A DNA stretch of 64,000 nt from Oceanobacillus damuensis (GTDB taxonomy: Bacteria > Bacillota > Bacilli > Bacillales > Amphibacillaceae), in NCBI RefSeq assembly GCF_001618145.1, contig NZ_LQNF01000005.1, positions 124,001 to 188,000 on the forward strand. Direction: 5' to 3'. The position numbers and the translations under genes are program-made. The first letter of the stretch is position 1. Each line of letters begins with the position of its first letter. The notes beneath the pieces were generated by a model. The model worked only from the letters and a program-made list of their open reading frames with translations. It was not told the DNA's origin and ran no database searches. Positions 26,304 to 35,016 of the stretch are shown in pieces.

Positions 26304-26862
26304 TATTGCTTCTCCCCCTAATCTTCGCTCTACTAAAACACATAATAAGTGCCTATTATTACCTTTCGACAAAATTCATTAAAAACCCTTCAATTTTTTC
26401 CAGATATTCTCAATAAAAATGAACAGATCTACCAACTTCAAACAAACCATCTTTTATTTACAATAGATTCTCCCTATTACACGTGCTATACTAATTATTT
26501 GATATGAATTCTTATATGAAATGGATTAAGTTGAGGCCCTGGAACTAAAAGAACTGCTTTCTTATCCGCCTAAAAACAGCTGGGGCAATCATCCCCCCAA
26601 GGAAGTTTATCGAATTTCTTCTTTTGTTACCCTTCTAGTCAAGTAATGTTTCAGCAATTGAAAATGACTACTGATAAGTAATTACATTTTGGACCAAGAT
26701 AGGCATAAGATTTAATGAAGAGTCTTTGCAGCTTTTCATAAAATTTCTGAATGAGCTGAGAGTTCATCCCAGATTTTCTTGCCGATAATTCTTTTTTTGA
26801 GTCCAAGCGTTCCCAAAGCGAGTGGATTGCGTGGAATGTGCAAAGGATAGTGGAGGTTTGCC
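26304..26862. other. Gap without a recognisable gene
   Basis: About 560 bp. The part near 26304-26480 probably holds the PBP promoter. The rest contains neither a convincing coding frame nor a copy of the window's repeat families; it could be decayed coding sequence. The first YibE-like gene begins right after a GTGGAGG ribosome binding site at 26849-26855. Confidence 0.5.
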
Positions 26863-28002
26863 TTGGAAACGATCGTAAACAAAATTAAAAAAATCACCTA
26901 TAAACAATATATGTTATACAGCATATTAGCACTCTGTTGTGCTGTCTCTGTGTTCTTTGTTTATCACAATTATTCATTTTATGAACGTACTATAGCCAAA
27001 GTTACAGAATCGAACCTTGAACATTCAGAGGAAATCCTGGGTAGGAATAATAATCAAGATTATCTGTTTATCCAGCAGATTGTAGCAGAAATAAAAAATG
27101 GGAATGAAAAAGGACAAAATATCCATCTAACGAATGAATATTCTGCATCTGGAGCCTATGATCAAGAATACCATGCCGGAGATGAAATTTTTGTTTCAAT
27201 AGATGAGAACACAGCTGGAAATACGGAATTGACTGGAGCTATTCTTGATGTAAAACGGGATAAATACATTGTAATAGTTGCATGGATTTTTATCTTTACT
27301 TTATTAATTGTCGGAAAGAAGCAAGGTCTGTATTCGATCATAAGTTTGGCAGTTAATATCGCTTTAATTTCCTATGCACTAGATGTCTATATTCATACCT
27401 CCAACATAAGCCTGTTATGGATATGCGGTATCAGCGCAATTTTATTTACGGGTATTACCTTATTGCTCGTAAATGGTGTTAACGAGAAAACCTATGCAGC
27501 CATAGTGGCGACTTTGCTAGGAACCTTTCTTTCCCTGTTCATAACCTACCTTGTTATTATGTTAACATCCGCAAACGGCCTGCGTTTTGAGGGAATGGGA
27601 TTTCTCACTCGCCCCCCTTATGTCGTGTTTATAGCAGGTTTATTCATCGGATCTTTAGGGGCAGTAATGGATGTCGCCGTAACGATGTCTTCTTCCCTAT
27701 TTAGCTTATATGAAAAAAATAACACTATATCTGTACAGGCTCTAAAAACTTCAGGTATAGAAATTGGGAAGGATATTATGGGAACTATGACGAATATTTT
27801 GTTTTTTGCCTATATCAGCGGCTCCATTCCGACGCTTATTTTGTATTTAAAGAATGGTTCACTGCTGACGTATACTTTTTCTATTAACCTTTCATTGGAA
27901 TTGACCCGAGCACTGGCAGGTGGGATTGGTATTGTAATCACCATTCCAATAGGTTTATATACGGCTTTATTTTTCGTTAACCGAAAGAGGAAGAGATTAT
28001 GA
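26863..28002 (+). CDS. YibE/F-family membrane protein (YibE-like)
   Basis: A 379-residue membrane protein of the YibE/F family: one N-terminal membrane segment, an extracytoplasmic domain of about 100 residues containing a beta-rich GDEIFVSIDEN stretch, then about seven membrane helices (IAGLFIGSLGAVMDVAVTMSSS is the conserved family core). The function is unknown; a transport role has been proposed for the family. Starts with TTG about seven bases after GTGGAGG and overlaps the next gene by four bases. Confidence 0.87.
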   Translation: METIVNKIKKITYKQYMLYSILALCCAVSVFFVYHNYSFYERTIAKVTESNLEHSEEILGRNNNQDYLFIQQIVAEIKNGNEKGQNIHLTNEYSASGAYDQEYHAGDEIFVSIDENTAGNTELTGAILDVKRDKYIVIVAWIFIFTLLIVGKKQGLYSIISLAVNIALISYALDVYIHTSNISLLWICGISAILFTGITLLLVNGVNEKTYAAIVATLLGTFLSLFITYLVIMLTSANGLRFEGMGFLTRPPYVVFIAGLFIGSLGAVMDVAVTMSSSLFSLYEKNNTISVQALKTSGIEIGKDIMGTMTNILFFAYISGSIPTLILYLKNGSLLTYTFSINLSLELTRALAGGIGIVITIPIGLYTALFFVNRKRKRL

Positions 28003-28763
28003 ATACATTAGTTTTGCTTACGGGAATTCTATTTATATTAATGGTTCTTATTGGCGGCAGAAAAGGGATTAGGTCGTTTATCGCTTTATTCCTGAACTTC
28101 GTTGTTCTCCTTTTCACGATATTTATTATGTTAGATCCAACTGCTGATCCGATTATCTTAACTATTATTGCAAGTACTGCAATTAGCTTTATTACACTCT
28201 TTTATATTAGTGAAGTGAACAGCACGACAAAAACGGCATTCATTTCTACGGTCATAACCATTGTTATTTTAATCTTTTTTATTATGTACGTAACAGAAAA
28301 AGCGATGATTCAAGGGTTTGGTGAAGAAGAAATTGGAGAACTTTATATATTTGATTTATATATTGGGGTAGACTTTGTAAAAATTGGCACCGCAATGATT
28401 ATTATGAGTGCAATAGGAGCTATAACGGATATCACCATCTCCATTGCATCTCCTATGCGTGAAATATTTCATCATCACCCGTCAATGAGCAGAAGAGATT
28501 TATTCCAATCAGGACTGAGTATCGGCAGAGATATCTTAGGTACCAATTCAAACACGCTATTTTTCGCCTTTTTCGGTGGCTATCTAGCATTGTTGATCTG
28601 GTTTAAAGATTTATCCTATTCACTTGGAGAGATTGTAAATTCAAAAGTATTTACCGCTGAAATACTGACCATACTGTGCGCCGGAATCGGTATAGCTTTG
28701 GCTATTCCGATCACTTCCTGGATTACTTCCTATTTTTTAGTAAAGAGGAGAGAAAAGAACTAG
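27999..28763 (+). CDS. YibE/F-family membrane protein (YibF-like)
   Basis: A 254-residue protein, almost wholly membrane-embedded (about seven helices), paralogous to the membrane half of the preceding gene: IIMSAIGAITDITISIASPM and GRDILGTNSNTLFFAFFGG correspond to its IAGLFIGSLGAVMDVAV and GKDIMGTMTNILFFAYISG. The two are translationally coupled and probably form one heteromeric complex. A weak hairpin (TGAACCCA / TGGGTTCA, 28766-28790) follows. Confidence 0.87.
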   Translation: MNTLVLLTGILFILMVLIGGRKGIRSFIALFLNFVVLLFTIFIMLDPTADPIILTIIASTAISFITLFYISEVNSTTKTAFISTVITIVILIFFIMYVTEKAMIQGFGEEEIGELYIFDLYIGVDFVKIGTAMIIMSAIGAITDITISIASPMREIFHHHPSMSRRDLFQSGLSIGRDILGTNSNTLFFAFFGGYLALLIWFKDLSYSLGEIVNSKVFTAEILTILCAGIGIALAIPITSWITSYFLVKRREKN

Positions 28764-28958
28764 GAATGAACCCAGCAGAATTGGGTTCATACCATTTTGT
28801 TCATGATCATAACAGAGTGTATTTAGTGAGCTAGGATACAGGGGAGATGAATCCACACATTAACCCAAGTCTATTCAAATAAAAAACATCAGGTTCCCAT
28901 TGCATTGCATGATGTTCCATGCAATGAGGGACTGATACGCTAAACCAGTGCGTGCATA

Positions 28959-29249
28959 TCATTTATTTATTGTTCTTCTCTCTGTTATTTCCTCATTAAC
29001 CATGCTATACAATTTTTCCACACCCTCCTCGGATGCCTCAAATTCATAGGCACTTTCCTCACTAATTCCGATACGATCCGCTTCCTTGACTGCATCGATG
29101 TTTGCTCCTAAAAATATAAACTCCCAATGATAGGTTTCCTGCTGCTGCTTGATCATTGAATTAAATCCACCTATTGTGTCCTTTTCCAGTCCAGCCATCG
29201 ACCCACTGCGGTCCAGTAAAAATATAATTTCTGTCAGTTCTCTATTCAT
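28959..29249 (-). pseudogene. vWA-domain protein with a large internal in-frame deletion
   Basis: A 96-residue remnant of a von Willebrand factor A-type protein. The N-terminus keeps the MIDAS opening DRSGSMAGLEKDTIGGFN and the C-terminal half keeps WEFIFLGANIDAV, but the two lie only seven residues apart. In the usual Bacillaceae protein (about 200-230 residues, from memory) roughly 100 residues separate them, carrying the remaining metal-site residues and the TDGxEN loop. The frame stays open, so this is a clean deletion; the product is unlikely to fold as a vWA domain. ATG 29249 is used. Confidence 0.72.
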
Positions 29250-29347
29250 TCGAATCATCCTTTCAGATTAGTTACTATGCTATAATCATATTGGATGATT
29301 TCCATTAATTGGTCGCCCACAAAGCGACATTTCGGGGAGGCAGTGTC

Positions 29348-29830
29348 ATGCTAAATCAAGAATTCTTACTGGATTTGGAGGCATTTTTACAAGAGCATTT
29401 GGATGATTATCCAATCCTTTACAATGAAAGTAGCATGCATCAATTTGATCTCAAAGAGATGGAACTGGATGTTTACATCGAAAATAACCGTCAGCCGACC
29501 TTTCAGCAGGTCTTATTTGACTATATTAATCAATCAGGGCTCACTGACCCGCAAGTCTATAAAAAGGCAGGTATGGATCGCAGACATTTTTCAAAGATTC
29601 GCAGCAATACCGACTACCTTCCGAAGAAAAACAGCCTGATTGCCCTTGCTTTTGCGCTTGAGCTGACACTAGAAGAAACCGATTCTCTCCTTCAATCTGC
29701 CGGCTACTCCCTGTCCAGAAGTGATAAGAAAGATTTGATGGTGGAGTTCTTTCTGAAAAAGAAGCAATATAATTTATTTGATTTGAACGAAACACTGGAC
29801 CTTTACGGATTGGAGCCATTACTGAAATAG
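29348..29830 (+). CDS. Hypothetical protein with HTH-like region
   Basis: A 160-residue soluble protein not assigned to a named family. The middle (about 60-135; FDYINQSGLTDPQVYKKAGMDRRHFSKI, then NSLIALAFALELTLEETDSLLQSAGYSLS) reads like a lambda-repressor-type helix-turn-helix followed by the helix found in XRE proteins. It may be a DNA-binding regulator. Divergent from the broken vWA gene with about 98 bp between starts; similar pairs are familiar in Firmicutes. ATG 29348 follows GGGGAGG by seven bases. Confidence 0.75.
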   Translation: MLNQEFLLDLEAFLQEHLDDYPILYNESSMHQFDLKEMELDVYIENNRQPTFQQVLFDYINQSGLTDPQVYKKAGMDRRHFSKIRSNTDYLPKKNSLIALAFALELTLEETDSLLQSAGYSLSRSDKKDLMVEFFLKKKQYNLFDLNETLDLYGLEPLLK

Positions 29831-29987
29831 AGAATTATTTAGAAGGGATGCAAGCCCCAAACTGCTTTAGATAAAGAGTTAGGGGCATCTGGAATGATTG
29901 GGTAAACAATTGAGATACATTAAAAAACCTGTACCCAGCATTTCCACGAACCTACTGTCTAATGCTATTGATCCGAACAAACGACAA

Positions 29988-30016
29988 ACCGGCCCATCCT
30001 TTATGAGCCGGTTGCG
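29988..30016 (-). terminator. Hairpin downstream of the DinB gene
   Basis: AACCGGCTCAT / ATGGGCCGGTT arms with a short loop on the minus strand, followed by TGTCGTTTG. A weak T-tract; probable terminator of the DinB-like gene. Confidence 0.5.
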
Positions 30017-30110
30017 ATTTTCATATACAAGAATGTCCAATTCGGTATTCGCTCTATGTCCGATTTTCCTTTTCTATGTCTTATGTTTCGGTTGCGGTGT
30101 ACCCAGTAGA

Positions 30111-30587
30111 TCAGTAACCGCCCTGTTCTTTCGTTGGTCCCATTACCCCTGGAACATGCAAGCCTGCCTGGCGCAATAAAACCGTCATCTGTCCGCGGTG
30201 ATGTGTTTGATGGTGGATTACATCTCTTAGAACTGCGCCCCGGGGGGTTTGTCTGCCGAATTGATCTACTTCCTCCATCATTTTTTCGTCCGAAAGCTTC
30301 TGCTTTATCTCTTGAATGAGTTTTTCTGAAACCTCTTTATAGGTTTGAGCAATGACCGCTGCTTCCTTTGGTACAGAATCTTGTGTAGGGACGGTTACAT
30401 CCAGTCCGACCAATTCAGCAAAAAAAGCCGTGCTTGTCGTAATATGCCAGCCTAGCCAACCCAATGTACTATGCCCCTCAACAATAGCCTGGTCCAGCTT
30501 ATCGTCTGTCAATGATTCCAAAACCTGGATGGTGCCATTTGCAGAATGTGTCCAATCCCCTAGAAAGTCTTATACTGTACGATACAT
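30111..30587 (-). pseudogene. DinB-family protein with an early stop codon
   Basis: DinB/YfiT-type four-helix metalloprotein of 158 codons. A natural start is present (ATG 30587, seven bases after GGGAGTG), reading MYRTV, then TAA (30570-30572) at codon six, then DFLGDWTHSANGTIQVLESL in frame through to the end. The expected CAA (Gln) has become TAA by one base change. The metal-binding histidines are otherwise intact (GWLGWHITTS, HHQTHHRGQ). Restart within the frame could only use rare TTG codons, so the gene is probably inactive. Confidence 0.82.
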
Positions 30588-30760
30588 TCTTATCACTCCC
30601 AGTTATTGTTTTCTAATTATAGACTACCCGTTTTGCTGGATTTCTACAATTGGAAAGGCTAAAAAACTGTCAAGTTTATCTATTTTTATAGTTTTTTTCT
30701 TACTTATATTTGGACGAATTTTGTATTCAATAGTACAAGCAATTTAATAGACTAAATATT

Positions 30761-30778
30761 ATATATTATATATAATAT
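30761..30778 (+). promoter_or_regulatory. AT-only palindrome upstream of the SDR gene
   Basis: Perfect 18-bp palindrome TATATTATATATAATATA. Its 13-base right part, TATATATAATATA, recurs at 32351-32363 just upstream of the GntR gene at 31675-32337, making it a candidate operator of that regulator. The low complexity of the sequence weakens the case. Confidence 0.4.
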
Positions 30779-30845
30779 ATTTATACAAAATAATATAATA
30801 ATTTTATTTTGTTTACGACATTATATTGATCAAGGGGGATTTAGA

Positions 30846-31610
30846 ATGAGTAGATTGACAGGGAAAGTAGCTATTATCACGGGTGCAGGTAGTGGTATGG
30901 GTGCAGAACAAGCTCGTTTATTTGGAAGAGAAGGGGCAAAAGTGGTTGGAGCCGACATGAACGTAGAAGCCCTTCAAAAAGTAGTTGATGAAATTAAAGC
31001 GGATGGCGGAGATGCGATTGCAATTAAACTAAATATTTCCTCTCCGGAAGAATGGGAAAATGCTATTAATACTGCTGTAGAAACGTATGGTAAAGTTAAT
31101 GTTTTAGTAAACACTGCAGGAGTCGCTGGTCCATTTGTAGCAAAAGCGCATGAACACGATCCAGACGAATGGGATAAACTTCTGGCAATTAACTTAAAAG
31201 GTGCCTTCCTCGGAAGCAAATATGCTATTCCTGAAATGATTAAAGATGGAGGAGGTTCCATTGTAACCATTTCTTCTATCGCTGCTACACTTGGTGGACA
31301 AGGTGGTACTGGGTACGGGGCTGCTAAGGCAGGTTTAATCGGTTTAACTAAAAATATAGCTGTGGATTATGGGAAAGAAAATGTCAGAGCGAACGTTATT
31401 TTACCAGGTCAAATCAGCACACCGATGTCTGCAGCACTTGAAACAGAAGAAGCAAAGGAAGTAAAACAATACTACTTAAATAAAACTCCATTAGGTCAAT
31501 TTGGAGATCCTAGTGATATTGCTAATGCTGCATTATTCCTTGCATCGGAAGAATCTAAATTCATTACTGGCATAGAACTTTACGTTGATGGCGGCGTAAT
31601 GGCCAACTAA
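30846..31610 (+). CDS. Short-chain dehydrogenase/reductase (FabG-like)
   Basis: A 254-residue classical SDR oxidoreductase: NAD(P)-binding TGAGSGMG (residues 13-20), VNTAG (normally NNAG), catalytic Ser in ISSIAA and YGAAK. An acidic residue at the end of the second strand (GADMN) suggests a preference for NAD. The substrate is unknown; a hydroxy-acid or secondary alcohol is plausible. Convergent with a GntR regulator that may control it. Good AAGGGGGA ribosome binding site. Confidence 0.9.
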   Translation: MSRLTGKVAIITGAGSGMGAEQARLFGREGAKVVGADMNVEALQKVVDEIKADGGDAIAIKLNISSPEEWENAINTAVETYGKVNVLVNTAGVAGPFVAKAHEHDPDEWDKLLAINLKGAFLGSKYAIPEMIKDGGGSIVTISSIAATLGGQGGTGYGAAKAGLIGLTKNIAVDYGKENVRANVILPGQISTPMSAALETEEAKEVKQYYLNKTPLGQFGDPSDIANAALFLASEESKFITGIELYVDGGVMAN

Positions 31611-31616
31611 TAAGAT

Positions 31617-31650
31617 GAGAGACAGATTCAATAACGCTGTCTCTCTTTCT
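31617..31650 (+). terminator. Terminator of the SDR gene
   Basis: Perfect stem GAGAGACAG / CTGTCTCTC with an 11-base loop, then TTTCTT; starts seven bases after the stop codon. Confidence 0.85.
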
Positions 31651-31674
31651 TAACCAACCAAATTCAGTTTTTGT

Positions 31675-32337
31675 TTATAACATTTCAAAACTTAAGGATT
31701 GTCTCGTCAATATTTCAAACGCTTCTTTTGCCTGCTCGAAATTGGAATGGACAAGGGAATCTACCAATGCTTCTAAATGCATATAACGTTCTTTTGTTTT
31801 TTCAACATCGCCCCACATCATTTGGGAATATGCATTTGTAATAAATGTTATGTTAGAATAAAATTTGATAAATGCCCTATTTTCTGCAACGTCAAATATA
31901 TAGCCGCATAATCGATGTACCTTTACCACATATTGCAGTATATTATTTTCCAGTAGCATTTCGTTTGCTTCTTTTAAATACTGTTTCAAATGATTACGTT
32001 TTTCATCATCCCACTTAGAGGCCGAATAATCGACTCCTAGCCGAAACAATTCAATTAATGCATCCGTATAGTCCCTCATTTCTTGTTGCGTTATCGCTTT
32101 TACCCGTACACCTTTTCTTGGTAACCTTTCGATAATGCCAGTATTTTGTAAAATATAGAACGCTTCCCGGACAGGAATATTACTAACATTTAGTTCTTTA
32201 GCAATTTCAGATTCAATCAGTCGTCTACCTTGTGAGAGTTCACCTATAAATATCTTTGTTAATATATAATTTGCAACCTGTTCAGGTAACGAGTAGTTTT
32301 TACCTTCCATTAACGAAGAGAAATTAAAACTTTCCAT
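31675..32337 (-). CDS. GntR-family regulator with FCD domain
   Basis: A 220-residue FadR-type regulator: winged helix at about 15-85 (IAKELNVSNIPVREAFYIL is the GntR recognition signature) and an all-helical FCD ligand domain (about 95-215). Such proteins usually sense organic acids and regulate nearby catabolic genes; the convergent SDR gene is the likely target. AAGGGG lies just upstream of ATG 32337. Confidence 0.9.
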   Translation of the reverse strand: MESFNFSSLMEGKNYSLPEQVANYILTKIFIGELSQGRRLIESEIAKELNVSNIPVREAFYILQNTGIIERLPRKGVRVKAITQQEMRDYTDALIELFRLGVDYSASKWDDEKRNHLKQYLKEANEMLLENNILQYVVKVHRLCGYIFDVAENRAFIKFYSNITFITNAYSQMMWGDVEKTKERYMHLEALVDSLVHSNFEQAKEAFEILTRQSLSFEML

Positions 32338-32459
32338 TATTTACCCCTTCTATATATAATATACAGTTAATATTATACTAATAATCGGCAAAATTGAAGC
32401 TTTTTTAGCAACCGATTGAAGGGTTTTACCGGACTTCTCGTCTCGCTGCCCCTTAGTCG

Positions 32460-33239
32460 CTACAGTAAACCAACCATTTTAAGCCCATGATATATACCAT
32501 CTTCATCTACCGATTTGGTTACATATCTGGCGACTGATTTGATTTCGTCTCTTGCATTTCCCATCGCTACACTATGATGGATGTTCGTAAGCATTTCCCG
32601 GTCATTGAGGCCATCTCCGAAAGCATATTGTCTTTCCTTAGGAAAACCTAGCTTTTGGACAATTTTTCCGATTCCTTCAGCTTTCGATCCCCCGGCAGGC
32701 AGAACATCAACAGCAACCGGATGCCATCTGACAATGTCAAAGTCTTTATATTTTTGTTCATATTGCTTTTCTTCCCCTTCCGCACAGAAAAGGAGTGTCT
32801 GATAGATGGGGCGATCTTTATAATAATTGGGATCATGTGTCGGAAAACGGCCAATTTTTAACGTGCTGATACTTTCCGTTATATAGTCATGATCCGGGAC
32901 ATTCGTTGTCATGTCTTCGTGATCCATAAAGACAACTGGATGATCATTTCCGAGCGCCTCTTCGGTTAATTGTCCAAGGGAGGCAAGATCTAATGCATTT
33001 GTATGGATAACCTCGCCATTCAGTACAACATACTGTCCGTTATAGCTGACATATGTATGAATATCCAGCTCTTTCCGCAAATCCTCAAACATAAATGGGG
33101 CACGTCCAGTTGCAATTGCCACTTCATGTCCAGCTTCCTTTAAAGTTAAAATAGCCTTTTTAGTCAAGACAGGCAATTTTTTATCATGATTCAATAATGT
33201 ACCGTCTATATCAAAAAAAATAATACTTTTCTCTGTCAT
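32460..33239 (-). CDS. HAD-superfamily phosphatase, Cof type
   Basis: A 259-residue Cof-type (class IIB) HAD hydrolase: motif I FFDIDGTL (nucleophile Asp10), motif II ATGRAP, conserved Lys in GGSKAEGI, and motif IV FGDGLNDREML. These enzymes dephosphorylate sugar phosphates or flavin-type metabolites; the substrate is unclear here. The ribosome binding site is poor. Confidence 0.92.
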   Translation of the reverse strand: MTEKSIIFFDIDGTLLNHDKKLPVLTKKAILTLKEAGHEVAIATGRAPFMFEDLRKELDIHTYVSYNGQYVVLNGEVIHTNALDLASLGQLTEEALGNDHPVVFMDHEDMTTNVPDHDYITESISTLKIGRFPTHDPNYYKDRPIYQTLLFCAEGEEKQYEQKYKDFDIVRWHPVAVDVLPAGGSKAEGIGKIVQKLGFPKERQYAFGDGLNDREMLTNIHHSVAMGNARDEIKSVARYVTKSVDEDGIYHGLKMVGLL

Positions 33240-33324
33240 GCTAACGCCAACTTTCCTTGTAATTAATATTTTACCTCCATTCTAGCGCAAAATGAGACAG
33301 ATGGACAGGAAAGCTGTCATTTAT

Positions 33325-33425
33325 GGGACGTGGGGATATGGGACGTGGGGACAGGAAAGGTGGTCCATTTTTCAAATATTCGGAAATCAGTTCAAAGAAT
33401 GTCTCTCCGGGCCACATGTCCCACC
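33325..33425. repeat. Short GGGGACAGG repeat element
   Basis: Contains GGGACGTGGGGACAGGAAAG and GGTCCATTTTTC at the left and CGGGCCACATGTCCCACC at the right; a degenerate short form of the MITE-like family, in the 199-bp gap beside the DUF2935 gene. The first unit GGGACGTGGGG is duplicated. Confidence 0.65.
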
Positions 33426-33438
33426 TTTGTCTTACTCT

Positions 33439-34203
33439 TTACGATGCACGCGATGCTTCTGCAAGCTTAGTCAAGTAATATTGTTCTTCCCTTGCCATAT
33501 GATCTGCCATTGAGGCCGTGAATGTCCCAAGCACTTCTGCACTTAATTCCATTTCTTCCAGTTCATTTAGAAATGTTTTGAACAATTCCATTTCAATTTC
33601 CACATTGTCATTAAACCGGTTTAAAGCAGGGAATTTTGCAATGTTCGCCCTCAAGTAACCAGTCAGCTCCACCGCTTTCAAATAAAATTGTTCAAAGTGC
33701 TTTGTAAACATTTCGCTTTTTTCCTTGAGCCTTTTTTCCACAGCATCCATCCGATCATTGATCGCGCCCGCGTGACCGGAGGCATCCAGCAGCCAAACCA
33801 AGTGATGGTGCAATTCATGGAATACTGGAGGTACTTCCCCTTTTTCCAGATAGCTCAGCACCAATTGATACTCTTCCAATTCATTGACCATATGGTTAAC
33901 AAAGGTTGGTGACAGGTGAATGTCGATTTCATTCACTAAATTCCGTCTGATGATTGATAGTTTAAAATCCTTCAATTGCTCGGTAACTTGCTGGACGGCC
34001 TCAGCGAAAGCAATTGCATTTGTTTCGTTGAGAGAACGAACCTGAGACAAAAGCCGATCGTATTGCTCAATAAAATAAGCAGCCCTTGCAATATCTTCCT
34101 TTTCAGAGGGATAAAGTGAATCATGGATAAAACGGGAATGATCTCCAAGTACCTGAAGCCAAAACTTGTGTTCAAAAGCAGCACTGTTTAAATAGTTTGC
34201 CAC
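33439..34203 (-). CDS. DUF2935 family protein
   Basis: A 254-residue all-helical protein of the DUF2935 family: two related four-helix units (about 5-125 and 130-250) with repeated acidic/histidine positions (FEHKFWLQVLGDHSRFIHDSL; ADHMAREEQYYLTKL). The metal-binding look (His/Glu pairs) recalls hemerythrin- or ferritin-like bundles; the function is unknown. Starts with GTG at 34203. Flanked on both sides by short GGGGACAGG elements. Confidence 0.85.
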   Translation of the reverse strand: MANYLNSAAFEHKFWLQVLGDHSRFIHDSLYPSEKEDIARAAYFIEQYDRLLSQVRSLNETNAIAFAEAVQQVTEQLKDFKLSIIRRNLVNEIDIHLSPTFVNHMVNELEEYQLVLSYLEKGEVPPVFHELHHHLVWLLDASGHAGAINDRMDAVEKRLKEKSEMFTKHFEQFYLKAVELTGYLRANIAKFPALNRFNDNVEIEMELFKTFLNELEEMELSAEVLGTFTASMADHMAREEQYYLTKLAEASRAS

Positions 34204-34278
34204 GCCGCATGCAACTCCTTTTTTATACTTCGTAGCAACTTATTCAACGATAGACCAGTTTATGTGCATTTTTTGGGT

Positions 34279-34354
34279 GGGTCAGGGGGACAGGAAAGGC
34301 GGTCCATTTTTATATTATTCAAAAATTGGACCGAGAAACCTGTCCCCGCGGACC
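34279..34354. repeat. Short GGGGACAGG palindromic element
   Basis: A 76-bp element consisting almost only of the two family ends: GGTCAGGGGGACAGG...GGTCCATTTTT and AAAAATTGGACCG...CCTGTCCCCGCGGACC, with a short AT centre. It would fold into one long hairpin. It lies in the 321-bp gap upstream of the DUF1292 gene. Confidence 0.82.
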
Positions 34355-34524
34355 ACGTACCGCCTAGGCCGAGGATGGAGTTGGCCCCGCATACCGGGGA
34401 AAAGTACCATAGCTAATTGTTGCATTAAACGCTTAAATGAAGTAAAACTAAAGAAAAAGGATGTTGGAAACAGGGTGGGGTAATTCGAGAGAACTGTTCC
34501 AGCGTTCTGATGGAGGTTAATTGT

Positions 34525-34791
34525 ATGGATAAAATTGAAGTTGGTGAAGTTTTTACGATTAGCGATGAACTGGATGAAGATCAGGAAGTTGAAGTGCTTG
34601 CAAAGGTTACATTGGAAGGCACAGATTATGTGGCTGTCAGCTTTTTAGAGGATGTACAGGCTGAAAGTGAAGAAGATATCGATGTATTTTTCCTTAAAAT
34701 TGATGAAGATGGGGAACTCTCGGCGATTGAGACGGATGAGGAATTTGATAAGGTATCCGAAGCTTTTGATGAGATTTTCGAAGAGGAATAA
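34525..34791 (+). CDS. DUF1292 family protein
   Basis: An 88-residue, very acidic protein of the DUF1292 family (small beta-rich proteins of Firmicutes, function unknown; YrzB-type). The core EVLAKVTLEGTDYVAVSFLE is typical. ATG 34525 has GGAGG seven bases upstream. Followed by a strong terminator. Confidence 0.85.
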   Translation: MDKIEVGEVFTISDELDEDQEVEVLAKVTLEGTDYVAVSFLEDVQAESEEDIDVFFLKIDEDGELSAIETDEEFDKVSEAFDEIFEEE

Positions 34792-34795
34792 ACAA

Positions 34796-34840
34796 CAAGG
34801 CGATGGTCTCCTGAACTAAAGGAGATCATCGCCTTGTTTG
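34796..34840 (+). terminator. Terminator after the DUF1292 gene
   Basis: Stem CAAGGCGATGGTCTCC / GGAGATCATCGCCTTG with an eight-base loop, followed by TTTG. Confidence 0.85.
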
Positions 34841-34878
34841 TATATCTTTCAACCTTAAAGTGCTGTTTTAAAAAAGTT

Positions 34879-34925
34879 TTAGAAAACTTGGAATGCGCCA
34901 AGCCTTTTCGGCGAATGCCTTAGTT
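34879..34925. repeat. AAACTTGG-type repeat, copy 1
   Basis: AGAAAACTTGGAATGCGCCAAGCCTTTTCGGCGAATGCCT region; shares AAAACTTGG, CAAGCCTTTTCGGCGAATG with 53687-53735 and a more diverged copy at 60268-60318. CTTGG and CCAAG form a small hairpin. Confidence 0.75.
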
Positions 34926-34967
34926 ACCCTTATGCAAGTAAGAAAGTTTATATTCCTTACTTGCCAA

Positions 34968-35010
34968 AAAAATGGTCCAACAAACCTGTCCCCGCGGTCC
35001 ACCCGCGGGC
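34968..35010. repeat. Partial GGGGACAGG element
   Basis: Only the right-hand end of the family is present (ATGGTCCAACAAACCTGTCC, CCGCGGTCC), followed by a GC-rich CCCGCGGGCC palindrome, immediately beyond the stop codon of the RND transporter gene. Confidence 0.65.
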
Positions 35011-35016
35011 CACGCG

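Noticed and set aside
26304-26862. Possible decayed transposase gene in the PBP-YibE gap
   Set aside because: No conserved transposase motif or inverted ends could be recognised in any frame.
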